DNA from: Alteromonas marina | GTDB lineage: Bacteria; Pseudomonadota; Gammaproteobacteria; Enterobacterales; Alteromonadaceae | Assembly: GCF_000808575.1 (NCBI RefSeq) | Contig: NZ_JWLW01000001.1 | Span: forward strand, 1-64,000 | Direction: 5' to 3' | DNA length: 64,000 nt | Part shown: positions 54,822 to 63,337 of the stretch, piece after piece | Layout of the letters: each line of letters begins with the position of its first letter | Position numbering within the stretch: position 1 is the stretch's first letter | The notes under the pieces: generated by a model | The model's input: only the letters and a program-made list of their open reading frames with translations | What the model was told of the DNA's origin: nothing | The model's database searches: none | Translations under genes and position numbers: made by a program

Positions 54822-54974
54822 ACAGCATCTCATTCACTGGTGAAAACAAAACGTTACAGCTTTGCTTTCCATGCCCAAAATCCTTGAACTCGACACCTAT
54901 TGCTTGCTTTTTCACTGCGCCCTTACAATCAAGTAACAATTATAAAATGTGATTTACGTTGAGGATGTATCCCT

Positions 54975-56048
54975 ATGGCTGATTTGTTTGAAAACCCTAT
55001 TGGTTTAGACGGGTTTGAATTTTTAGAGTTCACTGCGCCGAAAAAGGGCATGTTGGAACCCATTTTTGAAGCTATGGGCTTTACCCTTGTTGCTCGTCAC
55101 AAATCAAAAGACGTGGAATTATGGCGTCAAGGCGACATCAATTTATTAAGTAACTACGAAAAGAAATGCCACGCAGCCTATTATGCCGAAGAACACGGTC
55201 CATCAGCGTGCGGGATGGCATTCCGCGTTAAAGATTCACAGCATGCCTATAAAGAAGTGCTTGCCCGCGGTGCTCAGCCTATGGATACCCATACCGGACC
55301 AATGGAACTGAAACTTCCTGCCATTAAAGGTATTGGCGGCGCGATGCTTTATCTTATAGACCGTTATGAAGGCGAAAATACCATTTACGACATCGACTTC
55401 AATTGGATTGAAGGCGTTGATCGCCATCCTGAAGGCTGTGGTTTCCATACCCTCGATCACCTTACCCATAACGTATATCGAGGCCGCATGAATTTCTGGG
55501 CAGGATTCTACGAAAAGCTATTCAACTTCAGAGAAATCCGCTACTTCGATATTAAAGGCGAATACACGGGTCTATTATCGAAAGCCATGACTGCACCAGA
55601 CGGTAAAATTCGCATACCGCTAAATGAAGAGGCGGTTGGCGGAGGTGGCCAAATTGAAGAGTTCTTAATGAAGTACAATGGTGAAGGTATTCAGCATATC
55701 GCTTTCGCTTGTGACGACCTAGTGGCGTGTTTAGATAAGCTTAAAGCGAAAGGTATGAAGTTTATGACGCCTCCACCAAACACTTACTACGATATGCTTG
55801 AAGAACGTCTTCCTGGGCACGGCGAAAACGTAGATGAGCTACAAAAACGCGGTATTCTATTGGACGGCACAACAGAAAATGGTGAGCCTCGCCTATTGCT
55901 TCAAATTTTCTCTGAAACCGTATTCGGTCCGGTGTTCTTTGAATTTATTCAACGCAAACAAGACGAAGGTTTCGGCGAGGGTAACTTCAAGGCACTGTTT
56001 GAGTCGATTGAACGCGATCAAGTGAATCGCGGCGTGCTAAACAAGTAG
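54975..56048 (+). CDS. hpd: 4-Hydroxyphenylpyruvate dioxygenase
   Basis: A 357-residue HPPD with two VOC-fold halves. Iron ligands are the His in [10 protein letters not shown], the His in [11 protein letters not shown] and the Glu in FFEFIQRKQ. The C-terminal helix [18 protein letters not shown] is typical. It converts 4-hydroxyphenylpyruvate to homogentisate, the HmgA substrate. Probably cotranscribed with or coregulated with hmgA, although a hairpin separates them. A clear terminator follows. Confidence 0.95.
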   Translation: MADLFENPIGLDGFEFLEFTAPKKGMLEPIFEAMGFTLVARHKSKDVELWRQGDINLLSNYEKKCHAAYYAEEHGPSACGMAFRVKDSQHAYKEVLARGAQPMDTHTGPMELKLPAIKGIGGAMLYLIDRYEGENTIYDIDFNWIEGVDRHPEGCGFHTLDHLTHNVYRGRMNFWAGFYEKLFNFREIRYFDIKGEYTGLLSKAMTAPDGKIRIPLNEEAVGGGGQIEEFLMKYNGEGIQHIAFACDDLVACLDKLKAKGMKFMTPPPNTYYDMLEERLPGHGENVDELQKRGILLDGTTENGEPRLLLQIFSETVFGPVFFEFIQRKQDEGFGEGNFKALFESIERDQVNRGVLNK

Positions 56049-56068
56049 TTAGATAACTAATAAATATG

Positions 56069-56101
56069 AAGGCAGCAAGTATCATCACTTGCTGCCTTTT
56101 T
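56069..56101 (+). terminator. Intrinsic terminator after hpd
   Basis: AAGGCAGCAAGT/ACTTGCTGCCTT is a 12-bp perfect stem with a 6-nt loop followed by T residues, 20 nt after the hpd stop. It may also end the opposing VOC transcript. Confidence 0.9.
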
Positions 56102-56119
56102 GTGACTAATAGATTTCGC

Positions 56120-56751
56120 TTAACTCTGGCCTTTTTCGTAGAGCGCGCACGCAGCGCCGCTTGGGTCAATAATGACACAAAAGCTGTCTTTGCCATGATG
56201 ACGTATATCACCCGCCTGTTTTCCACCTTTGGAAGTAACTTCTTTCAACGCGGCATCTAGATTTTCTACGGTAAAGTAATTAATCCACCCGCTTGGGTAC
56301 TGCGCGTTTACACCCTGCTTATGACAAATGCCGCCTACAGGCGTGCCGTCGGCCTTCATCATGACATAATCATTGTAGCCACCCATATCTATGGGTTCTT
56401 TCTTCCATCCAGTTATACCAGTCCGCATAGATAATTGCCCACTCAGAAGGCGCTGGCAAGTTTCCTAGCAAAGCGTGGGAATGCAGGAATGGCTGTTCCC
56501 TTTCAAATTCCCAGAATGAAGCTAGGAAGCTTGCCAGACCTTCCCGAAGGGCGAGTTTAAAATGTCCGTACTCTTTGTTGGGTCACCTTGATGTAGAGCC
56601 ACTATACCTGCGGTAACACGCCGCGATTACGAACATTTTAACTCTCGCTGAGTGGGTAATTATCTATGCGGACTGGTATTTCAGCTTCATAAAAGCTGAC
56701 AAGTTCGTCTGCGTTTTCTACCGTAATATCGCACCATGAAGAATCTGACAT
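56120..56751 (-). pseudogene. VOC-family (glyoxalase-like) gene split by a MITE
   Basis: The 5-prime part starts at ATG 56751-56749 after GGGAGAG and reads MSDSSWCDITVENADELV then SFYEAEI. The 3-prime part (56416 down to 56120) reads TGWKKEPIDMGGYNDYV on to PSGAACALYEKGQS, a typical C-terminus of small VOC proteins. A 259-bp element lies between. Deleting it and one copy of the TA duplication joins the parts in frame as ...FYEAEITGWKKEPID..., an intact protein of about 122 residues. As it stands, the first part runs into the inverted repeat and stops after 37 residues. The second could start at an ATG supplied by the repeat (56428). Function is probably lost. Confidence 0.88.
56418..56676. 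mobile_element. 259-bp MITE with 29-bp terminal inverted repeats, TA target duplication
   Basis: The left end (56418-56446, begins CCAGTCCGCATAG) and right end (56648-56676) are inverted repeats identical at 28 of 29 positions. TA flanks each end (56416-56417 and 56677-56678). The interior has no gene but is highly structured: 56454-56469 pairs with 56521-56536 at 15 of 16 positions, TGGGAAT (56476) with ATTCCCA (56507), and 56553-56565 nearly pairs with 56633-56644. A TA duplication is characteristic of Tc1/mariner-IS630 transposases, so mobilisation in trans by such an enzyme is inferred. Confidence 0.9.
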
Positions 56752-57383
56752 TGTCTCTCCCTCTGTTTTTTGTTTAGGGCTGTTGTTTTGTTAGGGCTCT
56801 ATTTATGGTTGAGGCATTTTTCTAGTCAGCGCTCTTGTTCTGGTTAGAGATCAAATACCCAGTAAGCTACATAACTGATAAGCGCAATGCCCCATTGCTT
56901 CAATAAGCAAAACCCAAGACTAAATTAACTACTAACAGTAGTCCCTTACTGAATATTTGTTAACTAATAGATCATTTTAATGTACCGATGTTTTAAAGGT
57001 AAAAAGGCTAGAGTCTATTGACCTTTGCTGTACATCAAAGATCAACATGGCAAAAAGAGCTCGATCATTTGAATCTCGCGTTTTAGTAGTACGCAAATTT
57101 CTGAAAAAAGCTAAGGTTGTCAAGCTAAGAAATTGCAAAATAACTAAACATTTTTTATTTTAGTTGTAGACATGGCCTGTGGAAAATGCTTGTGAAATTG
57201 AGAATGTTATCCACTGAACATTGTTTGTACAGTTTATTTATTCCTTTAAATACATACACTTACAACAAAGCCCCAAACTACTCAACAAACTTATCCACAG
57301 ATTAAGTGGATAACACGTAGCACTTAATCACAGTTAGTGGTTTAATGTGAATATCTTCGAAGTTATCTTTTTTTCGGTTTCTC
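56752..57383. other. 632-bp intergenic region without a gene
   Basis: AT-rich DNA between the interrupted VOC gene and the ACT-domain gene. I see no credible reading frame. It contains four GATC sites in the left two-thirds (about 56849-57066), an AT-rich block near 57150-57165 and the DnaA-box-like cluster listed separately. A promoter for the ACT gene must lie at its right end but is not clear. Confidence 0.6.
57178..57313. promoter_or_regulatory. Cluster of four DnaA-box-like sequences
   Basis: TGTGGAAAA at 57178 (TTTTCCACA on the minus strand), TTATCCACT at 57207, TTATCCACA at 57291 and AGTGGATAA at 57305 (TTATCCACT on the minus strand) fall within 136 nt. The third is a perfect E. coli consensus box and the others have one or two differences. 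The last two form an inverted repeat, TTATCCAC-N7-GTGGATAA. Function is unproven. Confidence 0.55.
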
Positions 57384-57773
57384 ATGCCCAAACAAACACT
57401 TTTAGTCAGAGAATCTTTATTTACAATTCACAGCTTGGATCCTGATAGCAGTATCCCTGCATCTGTACTTACTAGCCCTCTTTTTTTCTTAGGTAAAACA
57501 GAAGATGAACTATCTATTGTTGTGCCTGACTCGGTAGACGTACCGTCACTAGATAGTGATGAAGGTTGGCGTGCACTTGAACTGTTAGGGCCTTTGCACT
57601 TGTCTATGGTAGGGATCATGGCCCAAATTGGCCAAGTGTTAGCATCAGCAAAAGTGGCTATATTTGTGGTATCAACCTTCGACACTGACTTCTTTTTAGT
57701 AAAAGACAATAAACTAAAAGATGCCATTAGTGCGCTTAAGAAAGCTGGCTATTCGGTAAGTGAGGACGTTTAA
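57384..57773 (+). CDS. ACT-domain protein (ACT_7 type)
   Basis: A 129-residue protein whose C-terminal half is an ACT_7-type domain (GWRALELLGPLHLSMVGIMAQI, then FVVSTFDTDFFLVKDNKL). Such domains bind amino acids, as in the CASTOR/aspartokinase-related group. No catalytic domain is attached. The next gene begins just after its stop, so the two are probably one operon and may work together. No ligand can be named. Confidence 0.8.
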   Translation: MPKQTLLVRESLFTIHSLDPDSSIPASVLTSPLFFLGKTEDELSIVVPDSVDVPSLDSDEGWRALELLGPLHLSMVGIMAQIGQVLASAKVAIFVVSTFDTDFFLVKDNKLKDAISALKKAGYSVSEDV

Positions 57774-57777
57774 TACT

Positions 57778-58278
57778 GTGAATGCTAAGCAACTACAATA
57801 TGCACCAGACAGTTTTACCAAGCAGTTTGTAACTTTAAGCCCATTTTCAGGACAAGTGGTTTCACTCTCACACATTGACGATCCCTATTATAAAAGTGGC
57901 CTTATGGGGCCTGGCGCAGCAATAAGCTCAACGTCAAATACTGTCGTATCGCCTTTCGCTGGTAAAGTATTGAGCGTTTCCCCGCTAGATTACGCTATCG
58001 ACATACAGTCAAGCGCGGGCCTTAAATGCAAGATTAAATATGGTGGCGATACTAGTCATTTGCATGGCGCACAATTCGCATGTTCTTTGAAGCGGGGCGA
58101 TGAAATAAGACTTAAACAAGTACTTTTTACCGTGAATGCTGCATGGCTAAAGCAGCGCGGTGTTAGCAATACCTGTTCAATGACGTTGCTTAATGCAAAT
58201 GCGCTTATCGGCGTGCTGCCTACGCATCAAAAGTTTGTCGAAGCGGGCGAAGATACGTTGTTGACACTTTACCTCTAA
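57778..58278 (+). CDS. EIIA-Glc-like protein lacking both phosphotransfer histidines
   Basis: A 166-residue protein with the glucose-type PTS EIIA fold: LSPFSGQVVSLSHIDD, GPGAAISSTSNTVVSPFAGKV, IKYGGDTSHLHG and the C-terminal TLLNANALIG. At the positions of E. coli Crr His75 and His90 it has Tyr72 (in DYAIDIQS) and Lys87 (in IKYGGDT), so it cannot carry phosphate in the usual way. It is probably a regulatory or binding pseudoenzyme. GTG at 57778 follows the ACT gene stop by 4 nt; a GTG at 57760 is an alternative start. Confidence 0.75.
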   Translation: MNAKQLQYAPDSFTKQFVTLSPFSGQVVSLSHIDDPYYKSGLMGPGAAISSTSNTVVSPFAGKVLSVSPLDYAIDIQSSAGLKCKIKYGGDTSHLHGAQFACSLKRGDEIRLKQVLFTVNAAWLKQRGVSNTCSMTLLNANALIGVLPTHQKFVEAGEDTLLTLYL

Positions 58279-58535
58279 GGCCTGTTGACCTAAATGTAAA
58301 ACAGGCTTTCAGCCCTGAATGATTTACTATTAAAAATCATCGCAAGTGAGTTTATCAACGTATCAACAGCTTGTATGATGGAGCACATTGAAAAACAAAA
58401 ATGTACAGGCGCACTGTTTTCGGGCTATTGCGGTTTTCTATTTTCTCTAGCTCTTCGAAACTGCGCCACATAATGGCACTGTTCTAACCAGCGTCTTTCA
58501 TTTACAAACAACAAAGTAGTACGGAATAAATCACC

Positions 58536-58883
58536 ATGAGCACAATCCTTTATGGGATCCCAAACTGTGACACCATTAAAAAAGCAAAAAAATGGTTAGC
58601 AGACAACAATATCGCTTTCACATTTCACGATTACCGCAAGGACGGGATAGATAACGACTTTCTTGTACAAGCCGAGTCTGAGCTTGGCTGGGAAGCAATG
58701 CTCAACAAACGCGGCACGACCTTTCGCCAGCTAGAAGAGCAAGAGAAAGCAAATCTAGATAAAGACAAAGCCCTTGCCTTACTTGAGCTTCACCCTGCCA
58801 TGGTTAAACGCCCTATCCTTCTTCACAACGACGCGTTTTATATTGGCTTCAAACCCGCGCAGTATGAGGAAATATTTTGTTAA
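58536..58883 (+). CDS. yffB: ArsC/Spx-family reductase-like protein (YffB)
   Basis: A 115-residue thioredoxin-fold protein with [16 protein letters not shown] (a single Cys plus D, the YffB form of the CX3 motif), [17 protein letters not shown] and KRPILLHND. In many gammaproteobacteria this gene directly precedes dapE, as here, where the two overlap by 7 nt. YffB is proposed to be a glutathione-dependent thiol reductase; arsenate reduction is unlikely. Confidence 0.9.
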   Translation: MSTILYGIPNCDTIKKAKKWLADNNIAFTFHDYRKDGIDNDFLVQAESELGWEAMLNKRGTTFRQLEEQEKANLDKDKALALLELHPAMVKRPILLHNDAFYIGFKPAQYEEIFC

Positions 58884-60013
58884 ACGACTCTGTTATTGAA
58901 ATTGCTAAACAATTAATAAACCGCCGTTCTGTAACACCAGAAGATGCGGGTTGCCAAGAAGCCATGGGCGAGTTTTTAGGTGCTTTAGGGTTTGATAATG
59001 AAACCATGGTATTTGAAGACACGACGAACCTTTGGTCTCGCAGAGGTAAAGAAGGTCCGGTATTTTGTTTCGCAGGCCACACTGATGTAGTGCCTAGTGG
59101 CCCAGAGTCAGCATGGCAAACACCGCCATTTATCGCAACAGAAGTTGACGGCTATCTGCATGGGCGCGGCGCAGCTGACATGAAAGGCAGTCTTGCCGCT
59201 ATGCTAGTAGCCACCCGCGATTTTGTGAACAAATACCCTGATCACAAGGGAAGTATTGCCTACCTTATTACTAGCGACGAAGAAGGTCCGTTTATAAACG
59301 GTACCACCCGCGTTATTGATACCCTTGAAGCCCGCAACGAAAAAATTGATTGGTGTATTGTTGGCGAACCCTCTTCAACTGACGAAGTAGGCGATATCGT
59401 TAAGAATGGCCGTAGAGGTTCATTAACGGGTGATTTGATAGTAAAAGGTATCCAAGGCCATGTCGCCTACCCTCATCTGGCTAAAAACCCTGTACACAGT
59501 GCAATGGCAGCCCTTGACGAACTAGCTAAATCTCATTGGGATAACGGCAACGACTTTTTCCCTCCCACCAGCTTCCAGATATCAAACATTCACGCGGGTA
59601 CGGGTGCGGGCAATGTGATCCCGGGCGAGATGCACGTTTGCTTCAACTTCCGTTTTTCAACGGAAGTAACCGACCAAGTTCTCATTGAGAGAGTCACGGC
59701 AATTTTGGAAGCCCACGAACTGGAGTACGAGATTAAATGGACGTTTAACGGTCAACCCTTTTTGACCGATACGGGTGCCCTGTTAGAAGCCACTCAAGGT
59801 GCAATAGCGGCGGTTAAAGGAACACCTACCGTGCTGTCTACTGCTGGCGGTACATCTGATGGTCGCTTTATCGCGCCAACAGGTGCACAAGTGATAGAGC
59901 TAGGCCCGGTTAACGCCACTATTCACAAAATTGACGAGTGCGTGAAAATGTCTGACCTTGAACAGCTTGCAGATATGTACTTCGGTATTTTAGAACGCTT
60001 GCTGGCTAAGTAG
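58877..60013 (+). CDS. dapE: Succinyl-diaminopimelate desuccinylase
   Basis: A 378-residue M20 peptidase-family DapE. Motifs are [53 protein letters not shown] and the C-terminal [13 protein letters not shown]. It makes LL-diaminopimelate for lysine and peptidoglycan synthesis, using two zinc ions. The start is TTG at 58877, with GAGGAA just upstream and overlap with yffB; the next ATG is about 30 residues inside the conserved fold. An unusual start for an essential gene. Confidence 0.93.
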   Translation: MLNDSVIEIAKQLINRRSVTPEDAGCQEAMGEFLGALGFDNETMVFEDTTNLWSRRGKEGPVFCFAGHTDVVPSGPESAWQTPPFIATEVDGYLHGRGAADMKGSLAAMLVATRDFVNKYPDHKGSIAYLITSDEEGPFINGTTRVIDTLEARNEKIDWCIVGEPSSTDEVGDIVKNGRRGSLTGDLIVKGIQGHVAYPHLAKNPVHSAMAALDELAKSHWDNGNDFFPPTSFQISNIHAGTGAGNVIPGEMHVCFNFRFSTEVTDQVLIERVTAILEAHELEYEIKWTFNGQPFLTDTGALLEATQGAIAAVKGTPTVLSTAGGTSDGRFIAPTGAQVIELGPVNATIHKIDECVKMSDLEQLADMYFGILERLLAK

Positions 60014-60022
60014 CCGCTATTA

Positions 60023-60709
60023 ATGGTTATGGATCAAGTGCCAGAAAAAGCGTGGTTAGGCCAGCACAACGACTATATCGTTGATGCTGGCAACGGCCAT
60101 AGACTGCATCGCGACGTGATATCGCCGTTTCTTGCCATGCAAGATGCTGCGCAAAAAGACGGTATAGACTTACAGTTGGTCAGTAGCTTTCGTGATTTCG
60201 ACAGACAAACTGCTATTTTTAACCGCAAATGGGCAGGTCAAGCACAGCTTCTTGATACCAACGGCGTTGAACTGCCTTTCAAGACACTAAGCGATAATGA
60301 AAAGCTTCATGCTATTTTGACATGGTCAGCACTTCCCGGCGGCAGTCGCCACCATTGGGGCACTGACATCGACGTGTACGACAGAGCTGCCTTGCATAAC
60401 TGGGGGGGCAAGTTCAATCTTGTCGAAAGCGAATATCTTTCTGGCGGACCGTGCCATGCCCTTTCATGTTGGCTAGCTGACAATATGGAACAGTTTGGCT
60501 TTTATCGTCCCTTTTCGGTTAATACGGGTGGCGTCGCTGTAGAGCCATGGCATTTAAGCTTTCAAAACACAGCGTGTGCTTTCGAAAATGCCAGGCACTT
60601 AGATGGCTTTACGAAAGCCATCGAACAAAGCGATATAGAAGGTAAAACATGTATTTTGCCACAGCTACCTAGCTTGTATAATCGCTACGTATTGAACAAA
60701 GGGCTGTAG
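60023..60709 (+). CDS. M15-family D-alanyl-D-alanine carboxypeptidase-like protein
   Basis: A 228-residue VanY/LdcB-like M15 metallopeptidase. SSFRDFDRQTAIFNRKW, the zinc motif SRHHWGTDIDVYD (His and Asp) and EPWHLSF (catalytic Glu and zinc His) are intact. No signal peptide is visible, so the protein may be cytoplasmic and act in muropeptide recycling. It starts 9 nt after dapE; ATG 60029 is an alternative start. Confidence 0.87.
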   Translation: MVMDQVPEKAWLGQHNDYIVDAGNGHRLHRDVISPFLAMQDAAQKDGIDLQLVSSFRDFDRQTAIFNRKWAGQAQLLDTNGVELPFKTLSDNEKLHAILTWSALPGGSRHHWGTDIDVYDRAALHNWGGKFNLVESEYLSGGPCHALSCWLADNMEQFGFYRPFSVNTGGVAVEPWHLSFQNTACAFENARHLDGFTKAIEQSDIEGKTCILPQLPSLYNRYVLNKGL

Positions 60710-60723
60710 CCTACGGAATTTTT

Positions 60724-60933
60724 ATGAGTACTACCTGGGTCATCATCATTATTGTTTTAGTATTGGGCGTTGTGATTGGGAATATCACGCTGCTTAAATA
60801 CAGTGCTAGATTTAAATTTCCGACACCTTCTAAACCTTATGATGATAGTGACGACGATGCAAACAAGGACAGTGAAAGCGCGAATACATCCGTTAAAGAC
60901 CAAGATAAAGACAGCAACACCCCTATGAAATAA
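60724..60933 (+). CDS. Small DUF2897-type membrane protein
   Basis: A 69-residue protein with one N-terminal membrane helix (WVIIIIVLVLGVVIGNITLL), a conserved short KYSARFKFP segment and an acidic, low-complexity cytoplasmic tail. It resembles the DUF2897 family of gammaproteobacteria, often found near dapE. Function unknown. It is 14 nt behind the M15 peptidase gene and likely in its operon. Confidence 0.78.
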   Translation: MSTTWVIIIIVLVLGVVIGNITLLKYSARFKFPTPSKPYDDSDDDANKDSESANTSVKDQDKDSNTPMK

Positions 60934-60987
60934 CCCTATCCTGATAGCGTCAATCGCGGCATTTTAATCGAAGCCTACGTAAAGCAT

Positions 60988-61035
60988 TTATAATTAGAGG
61001 CTTTTATAATTAGAGGCTTTTATAATCAAAAGCTT
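60988..61035. repeat. Three tandem 16-bp repeats
   Basis: TTATAATTAGAGGCTT occurs twice perfectly in tandem, and a third unit (TTATAATCAAAAGCTT) differs at three positions. The array lies about 100 nt before the symporter start and carries TATAAT in every unit, so it may affect the promoter. Confidence 0.75.
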
Positions 61036-61139
61036 TTACCCATTGTTTATGCCGACGCGGGCACTTCAGTATTAGGGCTCTCAATTATTCATTCACAAAT
61101 CACTTCTCACATTTAAACGCACTCTAAGAGGTTCTAGAC

Positions 61140-62399
61140 GTGTCTAAAAAACAATCCTTACTGGGCAATATCGGCGTACAAGTTGTCATTGCCATGATTA
61201 TGGGCACCGCGGTTGGCGCCTTTATGGGTGAAAGCGCTGAAATGTTCGCACCACTGGGTGCCATTTTTATCAATTTAATTAAAATGCTGGTCATTCCACT
61301 GGTGGCAGTGGCCCTTATCTCTGGCGCTGCGGGGCTTGGCAACAGCACCAATGCAGGAAAAGTAGGGCTATCTACCCTTGCTTATTTTGCGTTAACGTCG
61401 GCACTTGCCGTAACACTGGCCCTCATTATGGGTGAAGTGTTTAAGCCAGGACTGGGTATCGACGTTTCAGCAGTAGAAGGTATGTTCTCTGGTGAATACG
61501 CCTCTCAAGGTGAGCTACCTTCATTTTGGGCTACCGTTACGGGTATGATCCCCACAAACGTATTTGCGTCGTTAACCAACGCGAACATTCTTCAAATTCT
61601 GGTGTTTTGCTTGTTCTTCGGCCTAGCCCTTTCCAAACAACCTAAAAAGAACCGCGAGCCTATTTTAAATAGCGTAAACACTATCGTTGATGCCATGGTG
61701 TGGATGATCAACTGTGTGATGAAAATCGCGCCTATCGGCGTATTTGGTTTAATGGCAGAGGCAGTAGGAACATTTGGTTTTGCCGCGCTCATGGTGGTAT
61801 TCAAACTCTTCTTGGTGTTTACTGCGGCAATTTTAGTATTTGGTTTTGTGGTTTACCCGCTTTTGGTACAACTATTTACAAAAACGTCGGCTAAATCATT
61901 TCTCGCCGCTATGAAAAAGCCTCAGGCGGTAGCCCTCTCGACCGCATCATCCATGGCTACACTGCCGGTTACTATGAATACAGTAGAGAATGAACTAGGT
62001 GTAAGAAACGCAACGGCATCTTTTGTACTGCCGTTGGGCGCCACCATCAACATGAGCGGAAATGCCATTTATTATGGCTTGGTAGCGGTGTTTTTTGCCC
62101 AGCTTTTCAATATAGATTTATCGATGGGTGCATATGTTGCCATCATCCTAACCTCTACCCTTGGCGCCGTAGGCCAAGCAGGCGTTCCAGGGCCATCATT
62201 CTTGGTCGTTGCGGTGTTGCTTGCTGCCGGTATTCCCATTGAAGGTTTACCCCTGCTATTTGCCTTAGACAGAATTTTCGACATGATCCGCACTGCGCTA
62301 AATATTACGGGTGATGCAGCATGCGCAGTGATCGTAGATACGATTGCCATTGATGCTGGTGCTGTTGAAGAGCAGGCAATAGAAAATACGGCCAAATAA
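61140..62399 (+). CDS. Dicarboxylate/amino acid:cation symporter (DAACS)
   Basis: A 419-residue member of the DAACS family (GltP/DctA/glutamate transporter fold). It has about eight helices, GAIFINLIKMLVIPLV, the Ser-rich re-entrant loop STASSMATLPVTM, LGATINMSGNAIYYG (the NMDGT-like site, here NMSGN) and GQAGVPGPS. The variant NMSGN motif resembles glutamate or serine/threonine-type members more than DctA. GTG start with AAGAGG upstream. Followed by a strong terminator. Confidence 0.9.
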   Translation: MSKKQSLLGNIGVQVVIAMIMGTAVGAFMGESAEMFAPLGAIFINLIKMLVIPLVAVALISGAAGLGNSTNAGKVGLSTLAYFALTSALAVTLALIMGEVFKPGLGIDVSAVEGMFSGEYASQGELPSFWATVTGMIPTNVFASLTNANILQILVFCLFFGLALSKQPKKNREPILNSVNTIVDAMVWMINCVMKIAPIGVFGLMAEAVGTFGFAALMVVFKLFLVFTAAILVFGFVVYPLLVQLFTKTSAKSFLAAMKKPQAVALSTASSMATLPVTMNTVENELGVRNATASFVLPLGATINMSGNAIYYGLVAVFFAQLFNIDLSMGAYVAIILTSTLGAVGQAGVPGPSFLVVAVLLAAGIPIEGLPLLFALDRIFDMIRTALNITGDAACAVIVDTIAIDAGAVEEQAIENTAK

Positions 62400-62419
62400 A
62401 GCCTAGTCTTACAGATAGA

Positions 62420-62463
62420 AAAGGGCAGCAAAGCTTTTTGAAACGCTTAGGCTGCCCTTTTTT
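62420..62463 (+). terminator. Intrinsic terminator after the DAACS symporter
   Basis: AAAGGGCAGC pairs with GCTGCCCTTT around a 21-nt loop that contains a second small stem, then six T. The A-rich left arm could also serve the opposing ybjQ gene. Confidence 0.8.
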
Positions 62464-62543
62464 AATTGGATTGTGTCGCTTTTTGCTTTATCGGCACTTA
62501 ATTGATAAACGTTAATTCACCAAAGCATACGCCCTTCATAATC

Positions 62544-62870
62544 TTATAAAGGGGTTGTTTTCACCGCGGTACCGCTAATGCTCACCATAAGCATACTGCC
62601 TTTATCGCCAATCACTTGATAGTCTAAGTCGATGCCAACCACAGCATTTGCGCCCATGCTTCTGGCTTCATGCTCAAGCTCAGTAAACGCTAACTTACGT
62701 GCGGTGGTTAACTCTTCTTCATACGACCCAGAACGACCACCCACGATGTCGCGAATAGAGGCGAAAAGATCTTTGAATACGTTTGCGCCCATCACGGCCT
62801 CGCCCACAACAATACCGTAATAAGCTTCAATTTTATGCCCTTCAAGCGTTGGGGTAGTTGAAACTATCAT
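62544..62870 (-). CDS. ybjQ: YbjQ family (UPF0145, heavy-metal-binding-domain-like) protein
   Basis: A 108-residue YbjQ protein with the family signature [36 protein letters not shown] and [17 protein letters not shown]. It forms pentameric rings in solved homologues; no reaction is known. ATG start with AGGAG upstream. Separate from the HIT gene by 56 nt on the same strand, so possibly cotranscribed. Confidence 0.9.
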   Translation of the reverse strand: MIVSTTPTLEGHKIEAYYGIVVGEAVMGANVFKDLFASIRDIVGGRSGSYEEELTTARKLAFTELEHEARSMGANAVVGIDLDYQVIGDKGSMLMVSISGTAVKTTPL

Positions 62871-62926
62871 GCATAACTCCTTTTAATGTGAACTGTTTAT
62901 TTTGCGCTATTTAGAACAAACGTCCT

Positions 62927-63337
62927 TTAGCTGTTATCTTTAAACCACTGCTTAACAGACTTAACAAGCGCCTTTGCATCGTTAGTGTTATATGCCACTG
63001 TTGGCTGGTTGCCCCATACAGGTTTTGGCCACGCACAATCGTTTTCAAAACGCGCAACGTGATGAACGTGAAGCTGTCTTACCACATTGCCTAATGCTGC
63101 CACGTTAAGTTTAAGCGGTGAAAACAAGGCCTGCATGGCTTTTGATGCCAATGCAGACTCTTTAAGTAAAGTAATCTGCTCTTCTTCTGACAAATCGATA
63201 ATTTCCGCAATATCATTTTTCATCGGCACTAAAATGAGCCACGGAAACTGACTATCGTTCATTAACAGTACACGACACAGCGAAAGATCACAGACAAAAA
63301 ATGTATCATTGTGTAAACGGCTATCAAGTTTAAACAT
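62927..63337 (-). CDS. HIT-family hydrolase
   Basis: A 136-residue histidine-triad protein with the HIT motif in NVVRQLHVHHVARF. Such proteins hydrolyse nucleotide-amine or dinucleotide phosphates. The ATG overlaps the astE stop by 8 nt, so translation is coupled to astE. No specific nucleotide substrate can be assigned. Confidence 0.88.
   Translation of the reverse strand: MFKLDSRLHNDTFFVCDLSLCRVLLMNDSQFPWLILVPMKNDIAEIIDLSEEEQITLLKESALASKAMQALFSPLKLNVAALGNVVRQLHVHHVARFENDCAWPKPVWGNQPTVAYNTNDAKALVKSVKQWFKDNS

Noticed and set aside
56752..57383. Chromosomal origin oriC
   Set aside because: DnaA-like boxes are present, but there are no origin-linked genes (dnaA, dnaN, mnmG, mioC), no clear 13-mer array, and skew cannot be judged from one window.
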